Assembly: GCF_002243645.1 (NCBI RefSeq)
Contig: NZ_CP017704.1
Span: forward strand, 5,288,001 to 5,352,000
Direction of reading: 5' to 3'
DNA: 64,000 nucleotides
Source: Peribacillus simplex NBRC 15720 = DSM 1321
Lineage (GTDB): Bacteria; Bacillota; Bacilli; Bacillales; DSM-1321
Position 1 is the stretch's first letter. Each line of letters starts with the position of its first letter. Of the stretch, positions 47,135 to 55,567 are shown in pieces. The notes beneath the pieces were generated by a model, which saw only the letters and a program-made list of their open reading frames with translations, did not search any database and had not been told where the DNA came from. The position numbers and the translations under genes were made by a program.

Positions 47135-47476
47135 CACAAGTCTCCTTTCTAATCATTTCCTTTCTGGTTATTCCTCTTTTATAGTAAATGCAAAATAGAA
47201 AAGATTCGAAACGGACAAGTACATATATTTGTATTTTTTTTGTAAAGTTCTTAAATGTATGTGTATGAGCATAAGACACTGAAGAAATGCTAGGAAAAGC
47301 TTTCCTTAAGAGAATTATGCACCAATTGCTAATAGGTTTCTTCTCGTCCTTAGAACCCAGTAAAAGAGGGTATGACTTAATTTTGTGAAAAAGTGTTATT
47401 AACCTAAAGCAACTAATCGAGGATTTCATATTATAGATTATCGTTATTAAAAAGAAGGAAAGAGGTGAAAGATTAG

Positions 47477-48073
47477 ATGGATGATTTTAAATTAATAAAG
47501 GTTGAGAGAATAGAAAAGAACGGTAAAAAGGAACTTATTATTCATAATCCAACCACATTAAAACTGATTGGGGAAGGAAGTCAAGGTGCAGTTTTTCAGC
47601 TTGATGAAGATATTTGCGTAAAAATTTATGTCAATCCAAATGCAGCAACTAAAGAGGGGAAAGCACTTGAAGCAGCGAAGGAAACTCATATTGTTCCGAG
47701 GTTATATGAAGTCGGACCAAACTACGTAATTATGGAGTATTTAAAAGGGCCCAATCTAAAAGATTATTTGAAAGGAAAGCAAGATATTCCCGAATCGGTT
47801 ACAGAACAAATCATAATGATTCGAAAGGAACTAAAGAGAGTTGGATTTATTAGAATCAAGACCTCAATCGGACATTTTGTCGTAACAAAGGGAAATGTGC
47901 TGAAAGCGATCGATCATTCAGATGGCCTCACAATGAATGATCCATATAATCCGAAGATGTTTCGTGATTTAAAGAAATTGGGGTTATTGGATACATTCCT
48001 GGAACAAGCAAAGAAAATCGATCCTGAATCATATGAAGACTGGCAGAAAAATATCGATTTCAATGCGATATAG
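47477..48073 (+). CDS. Small protein-kinase-like protein with degenerate catalytic loop
   Basis: A 198-residue kinase-fold protein. The glycine loop IGEGSQGAV (31-39), Lys49 (CVKIY), hinge-like YVIMEYLKGPNL and the Asp of AIDHS (145-146) fit a protein kinase/RIO-like fold. The catalytic loop reads KTSIGHFVVT where relatives have DAPLRHI or DADLRHI, so the catalytic Asp and Arg are missing and the protein may be a pseudokinase. AAGAGGTGAAAG precedes ATG 47477. It has a strong terminator at 48212. It is homologous to the double-domain protein at 55554. Confidence 0.8.
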   Translation: MDDFKLIKVERIEKNGKKELIIHNPTTLKLIGEGSQGAVFQLDEDICVKIYVNPNAATKEGKALEAAKETHIVPRLYEVGPNYVIMEYLKGPNLKDYLKGKQDIPESVTEQIIMIRKELKRVGFIRIKTSIGHFVVTKGNVLKAIDHSDGLTMNDPYNPKMFRDLKKLGLLDTFLEQAKKIDPESYEDWQKNIDFNAI

Positions 48074-48211
48074 GAAACCTATCCGATAGGATGACAAAAT
48101 GGGGAAGTGGCTTCAGCAAAGGCTCTAACCGGTGCAAGTATGGCATACATCAAAGAAATTTATGATGAATTCCTCACAAAACCAATTATGTTAAACAAGC
48201 ATGAAAATCTA

Positions 48212-48251
48212 AAAAAGTCGAACTCCTTAACGTAAAGGAGTTCGACTTTTT
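48212..48251 (+). terminator. Terminator after kinase-like gene
   Basis: AAAAAGTCGAACTCCTT / AAGGAGTTCGACTTTTT, a 17-bp stem. It resembles the terminator at 43869 in sequence (AAAAAGT..AACTCCTT), suggesting the gene and terminator were duplicated together. Confidence 0.92.
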
Positions 48252-48364
48252 AGGTTGGAATTCTCTTAGACATAAAATTTGCGTAATGGGCAGTATAGCA
48301 TTGTTACTCCCGTTCGTAAATGTGCACGTTTGGGAACGGAGGCTTTTTCTCATGAACCATTTTT

Positions 48365-48407
48365 AACGTTCGTAAAAGTACGAAATAGTTTACATTGTAC
48401 GAACGTT
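48365..48407. repeat. Inverted repeat AACGTTCGTA / TACGAACGTT
   Basis: Perfect 10-bp arms enclose a 23-base AT-rich centre just beyond the 3' end of the decayed integrase. Another AACGAACGT occurs near 48878. It could be an att-like or regulatory site. Confidence 0.5.
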
Positions 48408-48429
48408 TTGAATGCGGCATTTTTATTTT

Positions 48430-48719
48430 TTAAAATGAAAACGCTAAATGTTTTAGTGCATTTTTTGTTTCTTCTTCGGTAATACCTATGTAGCGTAGAG
48501 TGACAGATGGATGGGAATGATGCAGAATCTGTTGCAGTATGGCAATATCCTTCGTGTCTATGTAAAACCAATAGCCAAACGTTTTTAAAGGTATGTTGCC
48601 GACATGTTCCGCGTCAACGAACTCGACGGCCTTATTTAACTGCCGGTAGGCCTGAGTAGGAGTAATAGGGGGGCTGCCTCTTCCTAAGTAAGGACTCTAG
48701 ACGTTTTTCGTATAATCAT
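48430..48719 (-). pseudogene. Decayed tyrosine recombinase, copy 1
   Basis: The C-terminal end is plain on the minus strand: LHHSHPSVTLRYIGITEEETKN, ending at 48430. The Tyr in TLRYIGI is the catalytic tyrosine of phage-integrase-type recombinases. Upstream the frame breaks. A starter fragment MIIRKTSRV behind GGAGG at 48719 matches copy 2 at 50678. Only remnants remain, so it is inactive. Confidence 0.75.
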
Positions 48720-48734
48720 AGACCTCCTGGAAGC

Positions 48735-48760
48735 AATTCGCGATATACATGTCGCGAATT
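48735..48760 (-). other. Hairpin upstream of decayed integrase 1
   Basis: AATTCGCGA / TCGCGAATT palindromic arms, 8-base loop, about 8 bases upstream of the AGGAGG site. The same element in diverged form sits before copy 2 (about 50702-50721). On the plus strand it is followed by TTTTTT and could equally be a terminator. Confidence 0.55.
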
Positions 48761-49399
48761 TTTTGCGTTTTGCCTTCTTTGTCTCGGAGATTTTATTTTT
48801 TTTCCTTTGAGGTCAGGGATCTATTGTGTGGTCAATCGAAGAAAGTCCCCAATCCGAGCCTAGTCTCATATACTTTAACGAACGTAAAAAACGGCAGTTT
48901 TAAGGACAAATTACAATATTTATAAAATTATATTTTTACATACGGATGACGATTTTTCCTTTATAAAGTGGTTTTTTTGAATTTTTTTGCAAGGTAATAT
49001 AAGTTTAACGTTTACACGTGACCAACGCTCAGTCATTCAAAGGCATGTTGAATAACTATAGAAAGAATGGTGATAGTTGTTTATCCATTAAAGATCTCTG
49101 TCCATGGAAATAACAAAATGGGAAACCCATACACTTATGTATAGTTTCCTAAACTAAAAAATAGGTGAATCATTTTGTCTTTTCCAAACATACATAATAT
49201 TACACCAACCATTTCGATTAAGACTGCTTAGAATGTACCGTTCTTTTGGCTTTCATTACTCTTGATGAATTAGACCTCGCTCCCAGCATCAATTCTGAGT
49301 GAGAAAAGCTTCATTTGTTTTAAGGACACACAAACTAATAACTTCATTGATTATGGTGGATCAATTGTTGTCCCTGCATTAACTTTTTAAGGCAACTAC

Positions 49400-49608
49400 C
49401 TTAACCGTTCCTAGTTGTCCGAGTAGCACTGTGAAAATAACGAGTCAAAGACTGCCGACACCTCTGGTATGTTAGGTGCTACTCCTGCGTACACCATCAA
49501 TGTGGACGATACAATAAATAACAAGAACATTGCTGTAATTATAATCGGAAACCGCAACATATTCATGTCGATAACAACACTAGGAAACGGTGAATACTAT
49601 GTCAATTG
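49400..49608 (+). pseudogene. C-terminal fragment of an unknown protein
   Basis: One frame reads TADTSGMLGATPAYTINVDD...NRNIFMSITTLGNGEYYVN before a stop. An upstream stop cuts it off, and no start or ribosome site fits. The strand-rich composition suggests the end of a surface or phage-tail-like protein. I cannot name the family. Confidence 0.4.
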
Positions 49609-49688
49609 AGATGACGATTTTTCCTACTACACAATATGAAATTCAAGTGTGTATCCATAACCAATAAATGTAAAAGGGTGGGAACCTT

Positions 49689-50345
49689 ATGGGTAAAAAT
49701 GATCAAACAGATAAATACAAGGAAGACAAAAAGAAGAAATATAATAAGGGTCAGAAAGATGATAAAAAGTATGCTGACTTTAACCATATATTAGAAAATA
49801 TTCAAATCCAACTCCAACTCCAAGAACAACAACAGAAGGAACTTCAGGTTCAACATCAGAATCAGTTAATTAAACAACAAAATGAGACTTTAAATAAAAT
49901 CTTACACGAAATAACGAAGGTTTCACAACCACTGGAAAATATTCAAGTCCAACTCCAACTCCAAGAACAACAACAGAAGGAACTTCAGGTTCAACTTCAG
50001 GATAAGTTATCTAAACTACAAGATGAGAATTCAAATAAAGTCTTACAGGAAATAACGAAGCGTTTACAACCACTAGAAAATATTCAAGTCCAACTCCAAC
50101 TCCAAGAACAACAACAGAAGGAACTTCAGATTCAACTTCAGAATCAGTTAATTAAACAACAAGATCAAACTTCAAATAAAATCTTAGACGAAATAACGAA
50201 GATTTCACAACCACAACCCCTCCTATTAAAATCGCCTTTTAGCATAATCGATACACTTGATTTAGATGTAGAAAAAAAGGCGCAGATTGCAATGTTTATA
50301 GCAAATAGCAATAGTAGTAATAAAAATGAAGATGAAACTAAATAA
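49689..50345 (+). CDS. Gln-rich coiled-coil protein of three tandem 47-residue repeats
   Basis: A 218-residue protein. A Lys/Asp-rich N-terminus (about 30 residues) is followed by three repeats beginning ENIQ(I/V)QLQLQEQQQKELQ and ending with K.LHEITK.(S/L)QP. An unrelated C-terminal segment SPFSIIDTLDLDVEKKAQIAMFIA follows. Composition predicts a coiled coil. ATG 49689 follows GGGTGGG. The repeats are equally long in DNA (141 bp), showing recent tandem duplication. No signal peptide. Function unknown; it lies between two decayed integrases inside the glycosyltransferase/kinase region. Confidence 0.8.
   Translation: MGKNDQTDKYKEDKKKKYNKGQKDDKKYADFNHILENIQIQLQLQEQQQKELQVQHQNQLIKQQNETLNKILHEITKVSQPLENIQVQLQLQEQQQKELQVQLQDKLSKLQDENSNKVLQEITKRLQPLENIQVQLQLQEQQQKELQIQLQNQLIKQQDQTSNKILDEITKISQPQPLLLKSPFSIIDTLDLDVEKKAQIAMFIANSNSSNKNEDETK
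49791..50213 (+). repeat. Three tandem 141-bp repeats
   Basis: Units start at 49791, 49932 and 50073 with the shared opening (T/C)T(A/G)GAAAATATTCAA. The period is exactly 141 bp (47 codons), keeping frame. Confidence 0.9.
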
Positions 50346-50384
50346 AGAAGAAGAGGCTGAGAAAGCCCCTTCTTCTTTATTTGA
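50341..50384. terminator. Terminator after the repeat protein gene
   Basis: AAATAAAGAAGAAG / CTTCTTCTTTATTT stem extended by GGCT/AGCC. Symmetric flanks. Confidence 0.85.
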
Positions 50385-50432
50385 AAACTAGTATATTCGC
50401 CACCAATACTACTGTAAAAAGGTGCAGTTTCT

Positions 50433-50678
50433 TTACTCGGTAATACCTATGTATCGTAGGGTGACAGAAGGACGGGAATGATGCAGGATCTGTTGCAGCA
50501 TGATAATATCCTTCCTTCTTGGCTTTGTAAAATCAATAGCCAAATGTATTTTATAAGGTATGATTTCTGACACACTCCACGCCTGCAAACTCTGCGGCCT
50601 AAACTGCCTGTTGGCCTGAGTTAGGGGAATGCGGTGTACTGGACGGAAATAATTAGGGACTCTGGACGTTTTTGGCAT
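50433..50678 (-). pseudogene. Decayed tyrosine recombinase, copy 2
   Basis: Minus strand from ATG 50678 (behind AGGAGG): MPKTSRVPNYFRPVHR, then a garbled middle, then KDIIMLQQILHHSRPSVTLRYIGITE and a stop at 50433. It has the catalytic Tyr but not a full catalytic domain: the R..HxxR region is missing. Copy 1 at 48430 has the same start and end pattern, about 1.96 kb away and in the same orientation, bracketing the repeat protein gene. Confidence 0.75.
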
Positions 50679-51036
50679 AGCAATAACCTCCTGAAAGCAT
50701 TTTGTGATATACATATCACGTTTTTTTTGTTTTGCCTTCCTTGACCAGGAAATCGTTTAGACTACTGAACAGCAAAAAAAGCTCATACAGTAGTTTATCC
50801 AAAACGTATATCTATACCAAAACCATGGTAACTCCATTGCATAAAAAGTGTAATGGAGTATTTAATTTGGCACTAACCGACAGGTTGCGACGCTCTGCCA
50901 AAGCCAGATTGGGATTGTTACATGTATGCCTTACTAGTCCCTGTTAAATATAAATGGACTAATTGGGCCACTAACTAGACCGGAAGTGGTCCTATTGCAT
51001 ATAAAGGATTAATGAATTACAAAAGGGAGGCAGCTT
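50679..51036. other. 358-bp gap before gtaB
   Basis: It holds the diverged hairpin GTGATAT / ATATCAC (50704-50719) with a T8 run after it, and a hairpin ACTCCATT / AATGGAGT at about 50831-50861. An open frame 50732-50947 lacks a ribosome site and family resemblance; I regard it as non-coding. Confidence 0.5.
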
Positions 51037-51942
51037 ATGAAAATCCGAAAGGCCATTATTCCGGCCGCAGGCCTCGGGACCCGATTTTTGCCTGCAACTA
51101 AAGCTCAGGCTAAGGAAATGCTGCCGATTGTTGATAAACCAACGATTCAGTATATTGTTGAAGAAGCAGTAGCTTCGGGTATAGAGGAAATTATTATCAT
51201 AATCGGTAGGGGAAAAAGATCAATAGAGGATCATTTTGATAAATCCTATGAGTTGGAAGATGCACTTTTAAGAAAAAATCAGCTCGATATTTTAGAGGAA
51301 GTTCAGAAAATATCTAGCTTGGCAAATATCTATTATGTCCGCCAAAAGGAACCGATGGGGCTAGGACATGCAATTCTCTGTGCTAAAAGCTTCATTGGAA
51401 ATGAACCTTTTGCTGTTTTGTTAGGGGATGACATCGTTATGTCTAATACACCCTGTCTGAAACAAATAATCAGTGTTTTTGAGTATTGCAACAGTTCTGT
51501 CGTAGCTGTTCAGAATGTACCGGAAAAGGATGTCAGTAAATATGGAATTATTAAGCCAAAAGGGACAATGATTGAGCCTAACCTTTTTCATATCGAATCT
51601 TTGGTGGAAAAACCGAAAAGGGAAGAGGCTCCTTCAAGATATGCGATAATGGGGCGTTATGTTTTTAGACCTGAGATTTTTGAATCACTATCAAAGCTTC
51701 CGGTTGGACATGGTAATGAATTACAACTTACTGATGCCATAAATGAGCTAAATAAGCAGCAGGCCGTATTAGCATATAACTTTGAAGGAAACCGATATGA
51801 TATTGGTGATAAAGTTGGATTTATTAAGGCAACAATAGACTTTGCTTTGCGCAGGGATGATATAAGAGACGAGGTACTTTCCTATTTAAGGGATGTAAAT
51901 AAGAAAGAAAACCTTCAGATTATAAAGAGAGAGCTTGAATAA
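51037..51942 (+). CDS. gtaB: UTP-glucose-1-phosphate uridylyltransferase
   Basis: A 301-residue nucleotidyltransferase making UDP-glucose from glucose 1-phosphate. PAAGLGTRFLPATKAQAKEMLPI is the family nucleotide loop, and VEKPKREEAPS and GNELQLTDAI match GalU/GtaB. AAAGGGAGG precedes ATG 51037. It is coupled to the UDP-glucose dehydrogenase gene one base downstream, and PgcA, which makes its substrate, is at 60.7 kb. It may be a second copy beside a housekeeping gtaB. Confidence 0.96.
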   Translation: MKIRKAIIPAAGLGTRFLPATKAQAKEMLPIVDKPTIQYIVEEAVASGIEEIIIIIGRGKRSIEDHFDKSYELEDALLRKNQLDILEEVQKISSLANIYYVRQKEPMGLGHAILCAKSFIGNEPFAVLLGDDIVMSNTPCLKQIISVFEYCNSSVVAVQNVPEKDVSKYGIIKPKGTMIEPNLFHIESLVEKPKREEAPSRYAIMGRYVFRPEIFESLSKLPVGHGNELQLTDAINELNKQQAVLAYNFEGNRYDIGDKVGFIKATIDFALRRDDIRDEVLSYLRDVNKKENLQIIKRELE

Positions 51943-51943
51943 T

Positions 51944-53263
51944 ATGAAAATAGCTGTTTTGGGTACAGGTTATGTCGGGCTGTCCACTGGTGTTTGTTTG
52001 TCAGAAATAGGGCATAGTGTCATTTGTATCGATACTGATGAACAGAAAATTAAAAGTCTACGTCAAGGGATTTCTCCAATATATGAACCGGGTCTGGAGA
52101 ATTTGCTTGCTCAAAATGCTGCAGCGGGTAGACTGCTTTTTACAACATCTCATCGAGAAGCACTAAATGGTGCCGAGATTATCATCATTGCCGTAGGAAC
52201 ACCGCAAATGGAGGATGGGGGAGCAGATTTATCGTATATTGTGCAAGCCGCGAAGGATATTGCTGCGAACTTAATACAGAGTTCAGTAGTCGTTATAAAA
52301 AGTACTGTGCCAGTTGGTACGAATGATTTTATTAAAAAAATTATGGAAGAACTTTGTAACGAAAGGGTCACCTTTAATATGGTTTCAAATCCTGAATTTT
52401 TAAGACAAGGGTCAGCCGTTATGGATACGATGCAAGCAGATCGAATCATCATCGGTTCTGAAAATGATGAGGCGGCTAAGAAAGTACAAGAAATGTATCG
52501 TCCGTTAAATGTACCATTTATACTAACAAGTATTAGAAGTGCGGAAATGATTAAGTATGCTTCTAATGCCTTTTTGGCGACTAAGATTAGCTTTATCAAT
52601 GAAGTTGCCAATTTATGCGGAGTAGTAGGTGCAGATGTTAAAGATGTAGCAAAGGGAATGGGAAAAGATAAAAGGATTGGAGAAGCTTTTTTACAGCCCG
52701 GTATTGGTTATGGAGGATCTTGTTTTCCAAAGGATGTTAAAGCGTTGCTTCATACTGCCAAGTTAAATGGAGTACATTTTTCCATGTTAAAAGAAACAGT
52801 AGCGATTAATGATTTTCAGCAGGAACTCCTTGTAACGAAAGCAATAAATCGCTTTGGGGATTTAAAAGGGAAAAAGGTCGCAATGCTTGGTCTTGCTTTC
52901 AAACCAGAGACAGACGATATGAGGGAAGCGCCATCAATCAAAATTGCGCGTTCATTAAACAAACTTGGAGCAGAAGTGGTAGCTTATGATCCGGTTGCAA
53001 TAGATAATGCGAAGAACATATTAGGGGATACAATTAGATTTGCAAGCTCAATCAGCGAAGCGACAGTGGATGCGGATGCTGTATTTATTGTTACCGAATG
53101 GAATGAATTTAGAAATTTAAATCTGGAGACATTGATGAACACAATGAGACAACCGATCGTTTTTGATGGTAGAAATTGTCTTGAAGAAGATCGAATCAGG
53201 GCGTGTAAGAAAATTGAATATTATCCAATAGGGAGACCAGCAATTGTTATTGGTATGACATAA
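51944..53263 (+). CDS. ugd: UDP-glucose 6-dehydrogenase
   Basis: A 439-residue enzyme oxidising UDP-glucose to UDP-glucuronate. GTGYVGLSTGVCLSEIGH is the NAD loop and Cys260 in GYGGSCFPKD the catalytic thiol; the C-terminal domain has LAFKPETDDMREAPS. ATG 51944 is one base beyond the gtaB stop; the in-frame TTG at 51935 would lengthen it by three residues and has no advantage. B. subtilis homologues are TuaD, Ugd (YtcA) and YwqF. It supplies UDP-GlcA for the local epimerase. Confidence 0.95.
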   Translation: MKIAVLGTGYVGLSTGVCLSEIGHSVICIDTDEQKIKSLRQGISPIYEPGLENLLAQNAAAGRLLFTTSHREALNGAEIIIIAVGTPQMEDGGADLSYIVQAAKDIAANLIQSSVVVIKSTVPVGTNDFIKKIMEELCNERVTFNMVSNPEFLRQGSAVMDTMQADRIIIGSENDEAAKKVQEMYRPLNVPFILTSIRSAEMIKYASNAFLATKISFINEVANLCGVVGADVKDVAKGMGKDKRIGEAFLQPGIGYGGSCFPKDVKALLHTAKLNGVHFSMLKETVAINDFQQELLVTKAINRFGDLKGKKVAMLGLAFKPETDDMREAPSIKIARSLNKLGAEVVAYDPVAIDNAKNILGDTIRFASSISEATVDADAVFIVTEWNEFRNLNLETLMNTMRQPIVFDGRNCLEEDRIRACKKIEYYPIGRPAIVIGMT

Positions 53264-53383
53264 AGCGAAAACATTTTCTAACACATCATTAACTCGAACA
53301 TGATTTTTAAAGACATATATTAGGTTAACTTAACCATTCAAAGTGGGAGTTGTTATTCTATAGGCGGACAAATTGGCAATGCA

Positions 53384-53413
53384 GCACCTTTGATAGTTCT
53401 TGGGTGCTTTTTT
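53384..53413 (+). terminator. Terminator after gtaB-ugd
   Basis: GCACC / GGGTGC arms and TTTTTT. The rest of the 411-bp gap to 53674 contains nothing I can identify. Confidence 0.7.
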
Positions 53414-53674
53414 ATATTTCTTTGAATAGACTTCATCGACCATTAGAACCATAGATAAACGTCAACTATTAACATGTATTATTATTAAAATTGTTTGCAA
53501 ATAATCTTGTGTCATAGCACCTTCTTCCATCCCCTTTATATTAGGCAAACGCATACTCACTGCCATTTAGCTTTACTGTATGTTATTAGTCCATGCGTAC
53601 CTATGGGGTCCTGCATAATATACTTGAAAAGGTCCAGGAAGTTTGCTTACTTTGCTTGAAAGGAGAACATTTAA

Positions 53675-55567
53675 TTGCAAACAGTTATGCATTTGAATTT
53701 AAGAGTTGACCCGACCCAATATATCTCACAGATTCGAGAAGTTCCTGATTATGATTATATTCATATGGTACGACAACCTAAGTATATGACTGATCTTACC
53801 CTTTTAAATGAGAAGGTTCATTATCTCAATGAAATTTTCTCACCAAAAGAATATGTGAAAAGAAATAATATCTCCCTATTACATGCTCACCATGGTCAAT
53901 TAGGGATGTTATTACTTCCTTTTAAAGAGGAAACAAACCTTCCGTTGGTAACAAGTATTAGAGGCAGGGATGCAACCCTAGCTAAACAGCCCATTGGCTA
54001 TCTAGAAAACATGAAAATGCTATTTGATCGAGGTGAGCGTTTTTTTCCAGTTTGTCATTATTTAGCTGATAGGTTAATTGATTGGGGTTGTCCTTCAGAA
54101 AAAATTAGAGTGTTATATGGGGGTGTTGACCTTAACGAATTCCAATACCGGACTCCACATAAAGGGGGCTCTCAAAACATTTTATCCATAGGTAGGTTGG
54201 TGGAAAAAAAAGGACATCACATCTTAATGCAAGCTTTTCAAAAAATCAGAGGTGAATTTCCAAATGCAACCCTGACGATCATCGGAAGAGGGGAGCTTGA
54301 AGAATATCTCATTTCTTTGGCAAATCAACTTAATTTAGGGGACTCTTTTCGTTTATTAAATCATCTCCCTAAAGCTCAAGTACGAGAACAAATGACCAAT
54401 GCAGATATATTTTGTGCCGCGAGCTTAGAAGCTGCCGATGGAGATGTAGAAGGAATACCTAATACATTAAAAGAAGCTATGGCGATTGGGGTACCAGTGA
54501 TTTCGACCAATCATGCCGGCATCCCTGAATTAATAACAAATAACAAAGAGGGGTTTTTAGTACAAGAAAACAATGTAGATGAATTGGCAGAGGCCCTTGA
54601 ATTTATGCTAACTAACAGAGAGAGATGGGAAACATATACAGTGGCGGCTCGTCAAAAAATAGAACAAAACTTTAACCTCGTCAATCAGCTTCAACAACAA
54701 GCTGAATTTTATGATGAACTTGTAGCCCCTTATAAAGTAGGTAAACAAATTTCAGTAACACCTCGCCAAATAGATATAGAAACCCTTAAGGAGACTATAC
54801 AGCCTCAACAGCAAGGTAAGTATGATGGCGAAACATTAGCGACTAGAAAAAAATCCGATTTAGCCAGAAAAGCCCTTTTTTATATGCAACAGCTTCAACA
54901 GCTTCAGCAGCTTCAAGAGCTTGAAGAGCTTGAAGAGTTTGAAGAGCTTGAAGAGCTTGAAGAGCTTCCACAGCTTCAGCAGCTCCAGCAGCTTCAAGAG
55001 CTTCCACAGCTTCAGCAACTCCAGCAGCTTCAAGAGCTTCCACAGCTTCAGCAGCTCCAGCAGCTTCAAGAGCTTCCACAGCTTCAGCAGCTCCAGCAGC
55101 TTCAAGAGCTTCCACAGCTTCAGAAGCTTCAGCAGCTCCAGCAGCTCCAACAGCTTCAGCAGCTCCAACAGCTTCAACAGCTTCAACAGCTCCAACAGCT
55201 CCAACAGCTCCAACAGCTCCAACAGCTTCAACAGCTCCAAGAGCTTCCACAGCTTCCACAGCTTCAGCAGCTCCAACAGCTTCAACAGCTCCAACAGCTC
55301 CAACAGCTTCAACAGCTTCAACAGCTTCAACAGCAGACTAAAGATAAGGTCAAAGAAGAACTTGTAGCATCTAATAAAAAAGACAAAAAAGCTAAAATTC
55401 AACAGAAGGCTAAAGGTAATGATGAAACAATGGCAACTCGTAAAAAAGAAAAAAAAAGTCAAAAAGCCGAAAAAGTAAAAAAAGCCCTTAATAAAATTCA
55501 ACAGTTTCAACAATTTCAACAGACGGCCATAGATGAGCAGTTAGGAGGAGATCATGGAGAATTTTAA
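53675..55567 (+). CDS. GT4 glycosyltransferase with a long Leu-Gln repeat tail
   Basis: A 630-residue protein starting at TTG 53675 behind AAAGGAG. Residues about 1-350 are a GT4 transferase (HAHHGQLG, ILSIGRLVEKKGH, EGIPNTLKEAMAIGVPVIST, PELI). Residues about 405-555 are repeats of QLQ/QLQEL, including four copies of a 12-residue unit ELPQLQQLQQLQ. The tail is bracketed by two related Lys-rich segments (ETLATRKKSDLARKA and ETMATRKKEKKSQKA). The last codons overlap the tandem kinase-like gene by 14 bp. The tail could be a scaffold, membrane or partner-binding region, or an acceptor; none is proven. A 630-residue GT4 is about 250 longer than usual. Confidence 0.88.
   Translation: MQTVMHLNLRVDPTQYISQIREVPDYDYIHMVRQPKYMTDLTLLNEKVHYLNEIFSPKEYVKRNNISLLHAHHGQLGMLLLPFKEETNLPLVTSIRGRDATLAKQPIGYLENMKMLFDRGERFFPVCHYLADRLIDWGCPSEKIRVLYGGVDLNEFQYRTPHKGGSQNILSIGRLVEKKGHHILMQAFQKIRGEFPNATLTIIGRGELEEYLISLANQLNLGDSFRLLNHLPKAQVREQMTNADIFCAASLEAADGDVEGIPNTLKEAMAIGVPVISTNHAGIPELITNNKEGFLVQENNVDELAEALEFMLTNRERWETYTVAARQKIEQNFNLVNQLQQQAEFYDELVAPYKVGKQISVTPRQIDIETLKETIQPQQQGKYDGETLATRKKSDLARKALFYMQQLQQLQQLQELEELEEFEELEELEELPQLQQLQQLQELPQLQQLQQLQELPQLQQLQQLQELPQLQQLQQLQELPQLQKLQQLQQLQQLQQLQQLQQLQQLQQLQQLQQLQQLQQLQELPQLPQLQQLQQLQQLQQLQQLQQLQQLQQQTKDKVKEELVASNKKDKKAKIQQKAKGNDETMATRKKEKKSQKAEKVKKALNKIQQFQQFQQTAIDEQLGGDHGEF
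54895..55340 (+). repeat. In-frame Leu/Gln-coding short tandem repeats
   Basis: CAGCTTCAA/CAGCTCCAA 9-bp motifs iterate for about 440 bp; within them a 36-bp unit (GAGCTTCCACAGCTTCAGCA...) recurs four times in succession. Because all units are multiples of three, length change keeps the frame. Long antisense open frames here are a by-product of the repeat. Confidence 0.9.

Larger units (their letters stand above)
48252..49688. other. Gene-poor 1.4-kb stretch with remnants
   Basis: It contains an inverted repeat (48365-48407), a decayed integrase (48430-48719) and a fragment of an unknown protein near 49400-49608. No intact gene was recognised. Confidence 0.6.

Noticed and set aside
48279..48482. 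67-residue plus-strand open frame
   Set aside because: It runs antisense to the decayed integrase end and through the inverted repeat; no ribosome site or family resemblance.
54895..55340. CRISPR-like array
   Set aside because: The repeats are contiguous coding units without unique spacers.
54843..55519. Long antisense open frames of 138 and 219 residues and a second plus-strand frame over the Leu/Gln repeats
   Set aside because: They follow automatically from the low-complexity CAGCTTCAA repeat, have biased composition (Leu/Lys or Ala/Val/Glu runs) and no ribosome sites.
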